64,000 nt of DNA from JBDWFY01 sp965275915 (GCA_965275915.1 CBDHYI010000007.1:372001-436000); one strand, 5' to 3'. Counted from the first letter of the stretch, positions 17,511 to 26,597 are shown. The notes: generated by a model from the sequence alone, not told the origin. Translations and numbers: made by a program.

Positions 17511-17524
17511 CAATGGAGTGCGAC

Positions 17525-18403
17525 ATGCCCTATGCGCTTGATGTTGACCAGCTCAGAACGTTTGTTGCCATCGCCGAGTTGGGCAGTTTTACAAAGGCGG
17601 CGGATGCGGTCAGCAAGACCCAGTCGGCTGTGTCCATGCAGATGCGGCGGCTGGAAGAGCGGGTCGGAAAACCGATATTCGCCCGTGATGGCCGCCAGTC
17701 CCGATTGACGGATCAGGGACACAGGCTGCTGGACTATGCCCGCCGGATGGTGCGCCTGAATGATGAGACCATGAATGCGTTCAGTGACAATGTTCTCGCC
17801 GGCACCATCAAAATGGGCCTTCCGGACGATTACGCCGAGAATCTCCTGCCCAAAGCTCTGGCCAGCTTCTCCCAGATTCATCCCGGAATAGAAATCCAGG
17901 TCGAATGCCAGCAAAGCAGCAGGATCTTTCAGCGCGTTGAGGCACAGGACGTGGATATCGGGATCGTGACCAGTCTGGATTGCCGGGGTATGGGCCGGGT
18001 TTTCCGCCGGGAGAGGCTGTGCTGGGTCACGTCACAGGATCGCTGCGTCCACGAACAGACGCCGATCCCGCTGGCGATCGGACCGACGGACTGTTCCTGG
18101 CGAACCGCCGCAATCTCGGCGTTGGATGCGATCGGCAGGCCGTACCGGATCGCTTATTCAAGCGCCAGCGCCGTTGTCAGCTGCGGGGCGGTTCAGGAAG
18201 GACTGGCCGTCTCGGTCCTTCCTGAGAGCACCGTGCGCGACGGGCTGCGCATTCTGACCGAAAAGGACGGGTTTCCAACGCTGCCGACGTGCGACATTGC
18301 CATGATCAGGGCTGTGAATGCCACCAATCCGGTCCATGACACGCTCGCCGATCATATCCAGAATTCCATCGGCAACCTGCACCTTGCCATCGCGGCTGAG
18401 TGA
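17525..18403 (+). CDS. LysR-family transcriptional regulator (copy 2)
   Basis: The product has 292 residues from ATG 17525, chosen because the N-terminus MPYALDVDQLRTF then lines up with copy 1 and a GGAG site lies 6 nt upstream (ATG 17513 is also in frame). The helix-turn-helix is VDQLRTFVAIAELGSFTKAA followed by KTQSAVSMQMRRLEERVG. The effector domain starts with MGLPDDYAENLLPKAL and ends with LPESTVRDGLRIL near residue 237. It is adjacent to and divergent from DUF1127 copy 2, its probable target. It converges on the DMT transporter gene with a 3-nt gap. Confidence 0.92.
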   Translation: MPYALDVDQLRTFVAIAELGSFTKAADAVSKTQSAVSMQMRRLEERVGKPIFARDGRQSRLTDQGHRLLDYARRMVRLNDETMNAFSDNVLAGTIKMGLPDDYAENLLPKALASFSQIHPGIEIQVECQQSSRIFQRVEAQDVDIGIVTSLDCRGMGRVFRRERLCWVTSQDRCVHEQTPIPLAIGPTDCSWRTAAISALDAIGRPYRIAYSSASAVVSCGAVQEGLAVSVLPESTVRDGLRILTEKDGFPTLPTCDIAMIRAVNATNPVHDTLADHIQNSIGNLHLAIAAE

Positions 18404-18406
18404 CTT

Positions 18407-19348
18407 TCAGGTTCTTAAGACAAGCAGATTGCCCAGAAGGACGAAGCCGACACCGACAATCGCATGTGGTGTCCACTGATACCCCTCAAAGAGGGTGGAA
18501 ATCGCCAACGCCACAAGGGGGAACATGACGGTGAGATACCCGGCCCTTGCCGATCCGATCCTGCCCAGGAGGGTCAGGTAGCTGGCAAAGGCCAAAACGG
18601 ACGAGAACACAGCAAGCCATATAAGGCCGATCACATAATGCGGGCTTGGATCGATGATAAATTCATGCCCGCGAACCAGCGCGATGAGCCCCATAAAGGC
18701 GAACCCGTATGTCATCCCCCATCCGTTGCTGGCAAAGACAGGCAGCCCCCGTGTCTGATTGGACGCCGAGACCTGATTGCCCAAGCAGAAGCACAGCGTT
18801 CCGGCGATGCAGAGGCCAATTCCGACAAAAATCTCGCGGTCAAAGCCGCTTCCGGCTATTTCCGGCCAGAACATCAGCGCAACACCGCCAAATCCAAGCA
18901 ATCCTGCGAACAGCACACGGCGGCTGATCCTCTGCCCTGACACCATCCAGGCAAGAAACAGATTGATGATAGAGGTCAGTGAAAACACCACCGACAACAG
19001 TCCCGACGGCAAGACCTTCGAGCCATAGTAAAACAGAGCGAAATTGGTCGAAAAGAGCAGGATGCCCATCAGGAGGAAACGTGTGTGATCACGAAGCGGA
19101 AAACGCATGCGCTGTCCGGACAGCATCATCCATCCCCACATGATGATCGCCGCCAGTGCGAACCGCCAAACCAGGGACACTTCGGGCGCCACGACGCCGA
19201 CCTGCAGTTTCAAGGCATACCAACTGGTTCCCCAGGCGAACATGGTCGCCGCGTAATTGGCGTAGTCCACCGGGGCGAAGGGAACCGTGTTTTTGTCAAC
19301 AGTCCGGCTTGCCGTACCCCGGTCACCAACAGTCTCTATGCTGGTCAT
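18407..19348 (-). CDS. DMT-superfamily (EamA) transporter
   Basis: The 313-residue inner-membrane protein has about ten hydrophobic segments arranged as two EamA repeats. The first repeat includes FAWGTSWYALKLQVGVVAPEVS near residue 38; the second includes WLAVFSSVLAFASYLTLLGRIGSARAGYL near residue 243. Relatives export amino acids, metabolites or drugs; the cargo cannot be read from the sequence. AGGA precedes ATG 19348 by 6 nt. The 209-bp gap to the divergent cyclase gene must hold both promoters. Confidence 0.88.
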   Translation of the reverse strand: MTSIETVGDRGTASRTVDKNTVPFAPVDYANYAATMFAWGTSWYALKLQVGVVAPEVSLVWRFALAAIIMWGWMMLSGQRMRFPLRDHTRFLLMGILLFSTNFALFYYGSKVLPSGLLSVVFSLTSIINLFLAWMVSGQRISRRVLFAGLLGFGGVALMFWPEIAGSGFDREIFVGIGLCIAGTLCFCLGNQVSASNQTRGLPVFASNGWGMTYGFAFMGLIALVRGHEFIIDPSPHYVIGLIWLAVFSSVLAFASYLTLLGRIGSARAGYLTVMFPLVALAISTLFEGYQWTPHAIVGVGFVLLGNLLVLRT

Positions 19349-19557
19349 TACCGTTCCTGTTTGGAAATGCCCTATAAAGGGACTCCTGACGATCTGGGAT
19401 TTTTCTGCTCAGAGTGCATTATTTAAAGTTCAAGACGCCATCGGTCCAACAAATGTTAGGCACATCATTCATCAACAACATAGATCATTTAGGCAATCGC
19501 CCTTTGGCGCGCAAAATTGTTTTATGGGCGCATGCGGTCCATTACATGAAAGCCTGA

Positions 19558-20850
19558 TTGGTGTCCCGATTTCACAGTGCTCTGGCAAAAGCTGAAACGC
19601 TGCTCCGATATCTTGAAATCGGAATATCCTCAACGGATGTGGAGACGCGGCGCCGTCAGCGATTCGTGAACATTGCCGCCGTCGCGGGCGTTCTTGATAA
19701 CGTTTTTCACACCGCGTTCAATATCAGCTACAATCCGATGGGCCTGATGCCGCTCATCATTTATGGCTTTGTGATGATGGCGTTGTTCGGCGCGACGCCC
19801 CTTATGCACCGGCTCGGCGATATAGCAGGCGCTATCTACATCGTGCTGGTTATGGGAATCGGCCATCTGTTTGTTGTGTGGAGCATCGGAACAGCAAGCG
19901 CGGTACACGCCTATTACACATTGGGCGGCGCGTCTTTTCTCTTCTTCGGCGTGCGGTACTGGCGAATATTCGCCGGCGTTCTGATGTTTGCCGTCGCTCT
20001 GCTTGCCACCTCGATGAATTTCGCCCCGGAATTCGGAACACTTCTCATCGACGATCAGGCGTTTCACAAATCGCTGGGCGATCAGGTCCTGATGAGCGTT
20101 CTGATCATCTATTCGATCCTGATCGTCTATGCGCTGACGTCGCTGCACCGGGCCGAAGCGGCACTCGCCGCAGAACATGAAAGAGCGGAGACCCTGCTTG
20201 AGACGATTCTGCCACGTGCCATTGCCGACCGCCTGAAGGCCAATCCGGATCGGCGCATTGCCGACCTGATCGATCCGGCAACGGTCCTCTTTGTCGATAT
20301 CGTCGGCTTCACGCCGGCAGCCCGGCAAATGACTCCGGACGCTGTCGTAGGATATCTCGACACGTTGTTCCGCCAATTTGACCGATTGGTGGAGAAATAC
20401 GGAGCGGAAAAGATCAAAACCATTGGCGACGCTTACATGGTCATTGGCGGTATCAATCAAAAAGGCGATGCCAGCGCCCGTTCGGTCGGTTGCCTGGCGC
20501 TTGAACTGATGGAGCTCGTGCAGCGCCAGCCGCCCTTTGGCGACGTCAAGCTCAACCTGCGCTGCGGTATTCACTCCGGGAAGGCCATTGCCGGTGTTAT
20601 CGGCCGCCGCCGCTACAGCTTCGACATATGGGGCGATGCAGTCAATGTTGCGGCACGGATGGAGAGCCATTCCGAACCGGGAAAAATTCAGGTGACAGAG
20701 GAGTTTATGGCGCTGGCAGGCGATGAGTTTGACTATGAGCGCCGCGGACAAATCAAAGTCAAGGGCGTCGGCCTCATGCAAACCGCTTTTCTGGTCGGGA
20801 TCCGTCAGGTAACGGCATCCGGCGCTGAAGGATGCCAGAGCGGCACATAA
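19558..20850 (+). CDS. Integral-membrane class III adenylate cyclase
   Basis: The 430-residue protein has five or six membrane helices in the first 190 residues, a short coiled linker (AALAAEHERAETLLETILP) and a C-terminal cyclase domain. Metal Asp residues are in LFVDIVGFT and TIGDAYMVIGG. Lys in EKIKTIGD and Asp in FDIWGDAVNVAARM form the Lys/Asp pair of class IIIa adenylate cyclases. Start is TTG 19558 or GTG 19561, because an in-frame stop lies immediately upstream and no ATG is suitably placed. The last 46 nt overlap the oppositely oriented gene 20805-21452. Confidence 0.88.
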   Translation: MVSRFHSALAKAETLLRYLEIGISSTDVETRRRQRFVNIAAVAGVLDNVFHTAFNISYNPMGLMPLIIYGFVMMALFGATPLMHRLGDIAGAIYIVLVMGIGHLFVVWSIGTASAVHAYYTLGGASFLFFGVRYWRIFAGVLMFAVALLATSMNFAPEFGTLLIDDQAFHKSLGDQVLMSVLIIYSILIVYALTSLHRAEAALAAEHERAETLLETILPRAIADRLKANPDRRIADLIDPATVLFVDIVGFTPAARQMTPDAVVGYLDTLFRQFDRLVEKYGAEKIKTIGDAYMVIGGINQKGDASARSVGCLALELMELVQRQPPFGDVKLNLRCGIHSGKAIAGVIGRRRYSFDIWGDAVNVAARMESHSEPGKIQVTEEFMALAGDEFDYERRGQIKVKGVGLMQTAFLVGIRQVTASGAEGCQSGT

Positions 20851-21452
20851 CCGGCCCGCAGAATATCAATGACAATGGCCGGAGTCAGAATCTTGAAAGA
20901 CATGTCGGTTTCAGAGGCTTCGGGTCCGACATATCCCGTGTATGACCATCTGAGAAGCTGACCGTTTCGGACAGCAAAATACGGTCCGGCACCCCTGCCC
21001 GGTGCCACGACCATCGTCCCGTCGGGCAAGTCTTTGAGCCGGCTCGAGGCGATTGTGTGCCGCGTTTCGATGCCTTCCAATCGCTGGCGATGCAGCAGGA
21101 CGTCCATTTCGTCCGCGTAAGGGGAGGCAGGCAATTTCCTTGCCTGCGCCCAGCAGGCGGCAAAGGCATTCGCATCCCCGCGCCGGCACTCAAAACACGG
21201 CCGATGGCCGGACGCAAGCGCCGTTACTTCGTCAAGAAAGAACAGCTCGGTGTAACTGTTCCCCATCACAGTCCGACGTCGTCCCTTGAAAGCCAACTTG
21301 CAACTGATCCAACGGCGGGATGCCCAGCGCCGGTTGGTCAGTTCGCATGTTTCAGGGTTGTGAATTCTGCCGCCGCGGTTACCCAGCATCGTTCCGCGAG
21401 CCGTCACCGCTTCGATCGCTCCGCTTGGATCCACACGGTTCTGAAGCGGCAT
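20805..21452 (-). CDS. Conserved hypothetical protein
   Basis: From ATG 21452 (AAGGA site 7 nt upstream; GTG 21473 is the alternative) the product has 215 residues. I recognise no named domain. It has an Arg/Trp-rich start (NRRWASRRWISCKLAFKGRR), an ELFFLDEVTALASGHRPCFECRRGDA segment with a CxxCRR motif and conserved-looking acidic residues, and a Gly-rich middle. It lacks a signal peptide and membrane segments. Similar proteins without assigned function are, from memory, common in proteobacteria. Confidence 0.7.
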   Translation of the reverse strand: MPLQNRVDPSGAIEAVTARGTMLGNRGGRIHNPETCELTNRRWASRRWISCKLAFKGRRRTVMGNSYTELFFLDEVTALASGHRPCFECRRGDANAFAACWAQARKLPASPYADEMDVLLHRQRLEGIETRHTIASSRLKDLPDGTMVVAPGRGAGPYFAVRNGQLLRWSYTGYVGPEASETDMSFKILTPAIVIDILRAGYVPLWHPSAPDAVT

Positions 21453-21559
21453 GCGCGGTTCCTTTTTTGACACTCAAAAGACGCTTGTTCCGGATATATA
21501 CCAGTGCAAGTATAGCAGCACGTCGTTGAATACGTACGAAGCAAAAGCGGGTCGATATC

Positions 21560-22357
21560 ATGCGTAAACTGGCACTTCCGTTCATCCTTGCCCTCAGCAC
21601 CGTCTTTGCCATTGGCGCCGGTGCAGAAACCGCCCTGCCCGATCTTGGCGGCAGAACAGTCGTCGCAGTCACCGAGAACGCCTACACGCCGCTCAATTTT
21701 GTCGACCCCGAAACCGGTCAGGGCATCGGCTGGGAATATGACGCCTTCAACGAGATCGCCAAGCGGCTGAATATGAAGGTCGACTGGAAACTGTCGAGCT
21801 GGGACACGATGATTCAGGCCGTGCGGGACGGCCAGTTTGATATCGGCATGGACGGAATCACGATCAATGAGGACCGGAAAAAACAGGTCGACTTCTCAGA
21901 TCCCTATATGGTTTCGGAAATGTTCATGCTCGTCCGTGCCGATGAGACCCGTTTCAGCGATGCAAAGAGTTTCGCCGCGGACGAGGGCCATCTGGTCGGT
22001 GCCCAGGCCGGAACCACCAACTTCTATGTTGCCGTCTACAATGTTCTTGATGGCGACGAAAAAAATCCGCGCATCAAACTGTTCGACACCTTCGGTGCGT
22101 CCGTTCAGGCTTTGAGATCCGGCGATGTCGATCTTGTTCTGATGGATGCAACATCCGCAAGGGGCTACATGGGCGCCTCTCCGGATTCCTTCAAGATTGT
22201 GGGCGAACCGCTGGGTACGGAGGAATTCGGCTTCATCTTCACGCCGGGCTCGGACCTTGTGGAGCCGATCAATGCGGCGATCAAACAGATGAAGGAAGAC
22301 GGCACAATCGACAAACTGAACCGGAAATGGTTCTACGAGTACAAGAGCAAACACTGA
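21560..22357 (+). CDS. Polar amino-acid ABC transporter, periplasmic binding protein
   Basis: The 265-residue protein has a signal peptide (about residues 1-22, ending GAGA) and the SBP_bac_3 fold. The amino-acid-binding features are present: TENAYTPLNFVDPETGQGIGWEYDAF near residue 36, FDIGMDGITINEDRKKQVDFSDPY near residue 92, and the SARGYM/VLMDATSA strand near residue 190. It is followed after 61 nt by a permease gene. The ligand is probably a polar amino acid but cannot be specified. Confidence 0.9.
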   Translation: MRKLALPFILALSTVFAIGAGAETALPDLGGRTVVAVTENAYTPLNFVDPETGQGIGWEYDAFNEIAKRLNMKVDWKLSSWDTMIQAVRDGQFDIGMDGITINEDRKKQVDFSDPYMVSEMFMLVRADETRFSDAKSFAADEGHLVGAQAGTTNFYVAVYNVLDGDEKNPRIKLFDTFGASVQALRSGDVDLVLMDATSARGYMGASPDSFKIVGEPLGTEEFGFIFTPGSDLVEPINAAIKQMKEDGTIDKLNRKWFYEYKSKH

Positions 22358-22418
22358 GTTTGTTCCCCCTGGCGCGACCCGGCAATTCGAGCGCAAACTG
22401 CGCAACCAAAGGGCGTCG

Positions 22419-23270
22419 ATGCCGCGTCCTTTACGATCTCGACGTCTGGCTCACACCATGAGCGGCGCGGTTCGTCGCCTCAGGGAAATACCCTACTGGC
22501 TGCTTGCGGCAGCTTTGCTGTTTCTGGTTTTTCTTTGGCTGATCGTGGCCGATGGTGACTATAACCGCATCCTTGTGGCTCTGAGGCAAGGCGTTGCCGT
22601 CACTCTCTATGTCACATTCGTCGCCTTTATCCTGGCGAGCAGTCTCGGCCTTCTCGTGGCACTTGGCCGCAGTTCGAAACGGCGCTGGGTCCGCGAGATT
22701 GCGACCTTTTATACCGAGATCATTCGCGGCGTGCCGGTGCTCGTTCTGTTGTTTTATATTGCGTTCGTCGGCGCGCCGCAGTTTGTTCATGCATGGAACT
22801 GGCTGACATCGCCACTGGCCGATATCGGTCTTCTGGACCCGATGACCGTCCGCGATTTCGATATGACATGGCGGGCGATCACAGCATTGATGATCAGCTA
22901 TTCGGCCTTTATTGCGGAAATTTTTCGGGCCGGCATCGAAAGCGTCGACAAGGGGCAGGTTGAAGCGGCCCGGGCGCTGGGGCTCTCCCGCTGGCATACG
23001 TTCCGCCTCGTCGTCTGGCCGCAGGCGCTCAAAAACATACTGCCGCCGCTGGGCAACGATTTCGTTGCAATGATCAAGGACTCCGCGCTTGTCTCCGCGC
23101 TCGGCGTGCAAGACATAACCCAGCTTGGAAAAGTCTACTCGGCCTCAACATTTCTGTTTTTCGAAACCTATAACGTGGTGGCGTTCCTGTATCTGGTCAT
23201 GACAATCAGTCTCTCACTGCTTGTCCGCATGCTGGAGACCTATCTCAAGCGCAGCGACGAAGACCGTTAG
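22419..23270 (+). CDS. Polar amino-acid ABC transporter, permease
   Basis: The 283-residue product (254-270 if ATG 22458, MSGAVRRLREIPYW, is the start) has five or so membrane helices. It carries the permease EAA loop EAARALGLSRWHTFRLVVWPQALKNILPPLGNDF near residue 190, which docks to the ATPase. Together with the upstream binding protein it forms a HisMQ/GlnP-type importer. No ATP-binding subunit or second permease is present in the window; the next gene is an opposing parA. The transporter must therefore use an ATPase encoded elsewhere. Confidence 0.9.
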   Translation: MPRPLRSRRLAHTMSGAVRRLREIPYWLLAAALLFLVFLWLIVADGDYNRILVALRQGVAVTLYVTFVAFILASSLGLLVALGRSSKRRWVREIATFYTEIIRGVPVLVLLFYIAFVGAPQFVHAWNWLTSPLADIGLLDPMTVRDFDMTWRAITALMISYSAFIAEIFRAGIESVDKGQVEAARALGLSRWHTFRLVVWPQALKNILPPLGNDFVAMIKDSALVSALGVQDITQLGKVYSASTFLFFETYNVVAFLYLVMTISLSLLVRMLETYLKRSDEDR

Positions 23271-23314
23271 AGCACGTCGACCGGGGCCGAATTTCTCACA
23301 CCCGGCTTGCGCAG

Positions 23315-24019
23315 TCACGCGGCGCGCTTGAGGAAGCGAAGAATGCTTTTCTTCTTCATTTGCGGCACACGCGTCAGAACCTCATCGGCAAAGCTCATCG
23401 CATTCTCGATGGCTTTGTTGAGATTGCTGCTCTTCTTCTGGTCCATGTCGCGCAGCGACCCGCCAAGATCGAACAGATCGCGGAAGACCGCACGCTCGAT
23501 AATCGGCTGGGCCAGAACATCGATGCCATTGTCGGCCAAGTGCGTCTGGATCGCCTTCATCGCCCGGGTCGTTACAGCTGCATGACAACGCGTGAGAACA
23601 ACACTGCGCTCAATTTTCCGGCGAACCGCTTTTTCAAGCTTGGCAACAAGATCCAAAACCTTCGCCCCGCCTTTGGCATCCATTGCACAGCCCTGAATCG
23701 GCACGAGCACGAGATCGGAGACGCACAGTGCATTTGCAACCAGCAGATTCTCAGTTCCCTCAAGATCGACAATCACATAATCGACCTTCTTGCGTTCTTC
23801 CAGGATCGCATTTCCGATTGTTGCCGGAGTAAATTGATTGATGACCGTGATACGCGGGCTCTTGCCCGGCAGAGCCGCCCAGTGAGAAATCCATCTTTGA
23901 GGATCCGCATCAAAAATCGTGACCGTCTCGCCGCGGGCAGCCAATTCATTGGCCAAAAGCAAAGCCGCGGTCGTTTTTCCGGCACCGCCCTTTGCGTTCG
24001 CGAAAGAAATTGCAGGCAT
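23315..24019 (-). CDS. ParA/MinD-family ATPase (orphan)
   Basis: The 234 residues start with the deviant Walker A (ISFANAKGGAGKTTAALLLA) and a Walker A' strand (VTIFDADPQRWISHW). Walker B reads VDYVIVDLEGTEN, with Glu-Gly where DTPG or DSPG is usual. No ParB gene or centromere-like repeat is adjacent, so this is probably an orphan ParA used to position a protein or complex and not a plasmid partition protein. GGAG lies 5 nt before ATG 24019. Confidence 0.88.
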   Translation of the reverse strand: MPAISFANAKGGAGKTTAALLLANELAARGETVTIFDADPQRWISHWAALPGKSPRITVINQFTPATIGNAILEERKKVDYVIVDLEGTENLLVANALCVSDLVLVPIQGCAMDAKGGAKVLDLVAKLEKAVRRKIERSVVLTRCHAAVTTRAMKAIQTHLADNGIDVLAQPIIERAVFRDLFDLGGSLRDMDQKKSSNLNKAIENAMSFADEVLTRVPQMKKKSILRFLKRAA

Positions 24020-24256
24020 CCTATCTCCAATCCTTGCAAGACTTCTGCAAAAAGTAGTGGACGCATTTTCGGTAAATCATGGTTAATAAATCAATAATCG
24101 CCACAAATTTGCTTTATTCTTCGGCATTAAATTAGCTTCTTCTCATTTTTGCCACACTATCTGTGCGGTTGCGCCATACTGTGTTGACGTAGCGGGTTCC
24201 CCGCATTTTTCCTCGCCCGCATCATTTGCGAACACAAACACCACCTTTAAAAAAAA

Positions 24257-25009
24257 TTAGCGCCAATCACCCAGAGCAGCCTGGATCACCGCCAGGGCCG
24301 CAACCGCCGCAGTATCCGCTCTGAGGATTCGCGGTCCGAGCGGCAACGGCGTCACAAAGGGCTGTGACCGCAACAGTTGCCGTTCCTCGGCGGAGAACCC
24401 GCCTTCAGGGCCGATCAGCACGGCCAGCGGACCGGCAGGCACTTTTTCCAGGACGTTCATTGTGTGCCGGCCCGGATCCGTCTCGTCACAGAAAATCACT
24501 TGCCGGCTGCCTTCGCTGCCGCGCCAGTCGTCTATCACCGCTTCCAGTTTCTCTGACGGCCGCACCTGCGGGATCGAGATGATCCCGCACTGCTCGCATG
24601 CTTCGCGGACATTGGCTTCCATCCGCTCAATATTCAGGCGGGAGGTCTGGGTATGCTGCGTCATCACCGGACGCAAAACGCCCACTCCCATTTCCACGGC
24701 TTTCTGAACCATATAGTCGAGCCGCGCCTGCTTGAGCGGCGCAAACAGGTAATGCAGATCCGGCAGGCTGGTCTGGCTTCGCGTCCGTTCGCGTAAATTA
24801 AGAACGCATGAGCGGCGGGTCGCTTCGCCTATCTCCGCCAGCCATTCGCCATCCTTGCCGTTAAAGACCAGCAATTGATCGCCGTCTTTCAGCCGCAGAA
24901 CATTGATCAGATAATTGACCTGCGCACGGTCGGCTTCAATCCGGGCATTGGCGGCAAGCAAGTGGTGAAGAAACAGGCGCTGCATTCGAAACTCGTACCG
25001 GTGTGACAT
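24257..25009 (-). CDS. rsmE: 16S rRNA (uracil-1498-N3)-methyltransferase RsmE
   Basis: The 250-residue product from ATG 25009 has the RsmE layout. An N-terminal PUA-like region (MQRLFLHH, RAQVNYLINVLRLKDGDQLLVFNGKDGEW) precedes the SPOUT knot motifs AVLIGPEGGFSAEERQLL near residue 195 and LPLGPRILRADTAAVAAL near residue 222. It methylates U1498 of 16S rRNA in the small subunit. ATG 25027 would add six residues with no family support. It is divergent from xseA. Confidence 0.95.
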   Translation of the reverse strand: MSHRYEFRMQRLFLHHLLAANARIEADRAQVNYLINVLRLKDGDQLLVFNGKDGEWLAEIGEATRRSCVLNLRERTRSQTSLPDLHYLFAPLKQARLDYMVQKAVEMGVGVLRPVMTQHTQTSRLNIERMEANVREACEQCGIISIPQVRPSEKLEAVIDDWRGSEGSRQVIFCDETDPGRHTMNVLEKVPAGPLAVLIGPEGGFSAEERQLLRSQPFVTPLPLGPRILRADTAAVAALAVIQAALGDWR

Positions 25010-25134
25010 TTTTCGGAAACTATCCAAGCCCTTTCAATTCGACAAGAGGGCATCAGTTGAGGACAATATGGTTGAAGATCTTGACCTTTTCATTGCGCTG
25101 TTGCCACCTGTTCGGGTGAAAGAGGTGGGAGCTG

Positions 25135-26565
25135 TTGCCTGATTCAACGGGAAATATTGCGGAATTCTCGGTCTCCGAATTGTCGTACGCGATCAAGCGG
25201 ACGATGGAGGACAGTTTCGGTTATGTCCGGGTTCGCGGCGAACTGGGCCGGATCAGCCGGCCCGGCTCCGGTCATGTTTATCTTGATATCAAGGATGACC
25301 GGGCCGTTCTTGCAGGCGTCATCTGGCGCGGGGTTGCCGGCAAGCTGAAGATCCAGCCCGAACAGGGCCTTGAGGTCATCGCGACGGGCAAGATCACGAC
25401 TTTTCCGGGCCAATCCAAATATCAGATGGTGATCGACAGCCTGGAGCCAGCCGGTGTCGGTGCTCTCATGGCGTTGCTTGAAGAACGAAAAAAGAAACTG
25501 GAAGCCGAGGGCCTGTTCGCTGCAGAACGCAAGCAGGCACTTCCTGCGCTGCCCGGCGTTATCGGCGTCGTCACATCGCCGAGCGGTGCGGTTATTCGCG
25601 ACATCTTGCACAGGGTGGCCGACCGGTTCCCGCTTCATGTGCTGGTATGGCCCGTCCGCGTTCAGGGCGAAACCTGCGGTCCGGAAGTGGCGAACGGCAT
25701 TCGCGGCTTCAACGCTTTGCCCCCTGACGGGACGATCCCCCGTCCTGACCTCCTGATCGTCGCAAGGGGCGGCGGCTCCGTGGAGGATCTTTGGGGATTT
25801 AACGATGAAGCCGTCGTGCGCGCGGCTGCGGACAGCGACATTCCCCTGATCTCCGCCGTCGGTCATGAAACCGACTGGACCCTGATCGATCATGCCGCCG
25901 ATGTCAGGGCTCCGACACCTACGGGGGCGGCCGAGATCGCGGTTCCGGTGAAAGCGGAGCTGATGGCAACCGTTGACGATCTGGCACGGCGGAACCAGAC
26001 CGGACTGACCCGGCTTCTGCAATCCCGAAGAGTGGAGCTCAGGGCGGCGGCTGCAGCCCTCCCCCGTCCCGGCGACCTGCTTGCTTTGCCAAGGCAGCGG
26101 TTTGATGCGGTGTCCGACAAGCTCGGCTATGCACTGCGTGCCAATACGCAAACCCACCGGGTAAGACTCAATACGACGACGGGACGTCTTTCACCGGCAA
26201 GTCTGCTTCAGAGCACGCGTGTGGCCCGGGAGCGGCTGGAAGGGTTTGGCGATCGTATCGGACCGGCTTTCGCTCGCGCCACGGAACGGTTCCGCAGCCA
26301 GTTGAACCATCAGCACCAGTTACTGGAGTCCCTGTCCTATCAGGGAGTCCTGAACCGCGGCTTCGCACTGGTGCGGGATGACGAGGACAAGCCGATCCGC
26401 AAGGCAAGCGAGATCAAAACGGACCAGATGATTTCGATCCAGTTTGCGGATGGACGGATTGCAGCATCTGCGGGCACCGGACCGCCGCCTGCCTCTGAAA
26501 CCCAAACCAAGCCCTCACCCCGGAAGAAAACGGCCTCAAAGGACGATCAGGGCAGCCTGTTTTAA
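25135..26565 (+). CDS. xseA: Exodeoxyribonuclease VII large subunit
   Basis: The 476-residue protein starts with TTG at 25135 after an AGGTGGGAG site. The OB-fold (EFSVSELSYAIKRTMEDSFGYVRVRGELGRIS) covers residues 10-110. The catalytic core includes IGVVTSPSGAVIRDILHR near 142, LLIVARGGGSVEDLWGFNDE near 205, and ISAVGHETDWTLIDHAADVRAPTPTGAAE near 240. A helical C-terminal region and a Lys-rich tail ending in GSLF follow. With XseB (not in the window) it degrades single-stranded DNA to oligonucleotides in repair. Confidence 0.95.
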   Translation: MPDSTGNIAEFSVSELSYAIKRTMEDSFGYVRVRGELGRISRPGSGHVYLDIKDDRAVLAGVIWRGVAGKLKIQPEQGLEVIATGKITTFPGQSKYQMVIDSLEPAGVGALMALLEERKKKLEAEGLFAAERKQALPALPGVIGVVTSPSGAVIRDILHRVADRFPLHVLVWPVRVQGETCGPEVANGIRGFNALPPDGTIPRPDLLIVARGGGSVEDLWGFNDEAVVRAAADSDIPLISAVGHETDWTLIDHAADVRAPTPTGAAEIAVPVKAELMATVDDLARRNQTGLTRLLQSRRVELRAAAAALPRPGDLLALPRQRFDAVSDKLGYALRANTQTHRVRLNTTTGRLSPASLLQSTRVARERLEGFGDRIGPAFARATERFRSQLNHQHQLLESLSYQGVLNRGFALVRDDEDKPIRKASEIKTDQMISIQFADGRIAASAGTGPPPASETQTKPSPRKKTASKDDQGSLF

Positions 26566-26597
26566 GGGGTGCCCCGATCAGCCTCTGATGATCGGCT

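Noticed and set aside
19630..20781. 383-residue open frame on the minus strand
   Set aside because: It lies wholly opposite the cyclase gene, whose catalytic motifs are in the plus frame. The antisense protein is His/Asp/Gln-rich with no recognisable domain, as expected of a shadow in G/C-rich DNA.
25144..26157. 337-residue open frame on the minus strand
   Set aside because: It is antisense to xseA, which has clear family motifs, and shows no domain or ribosome site of its own.
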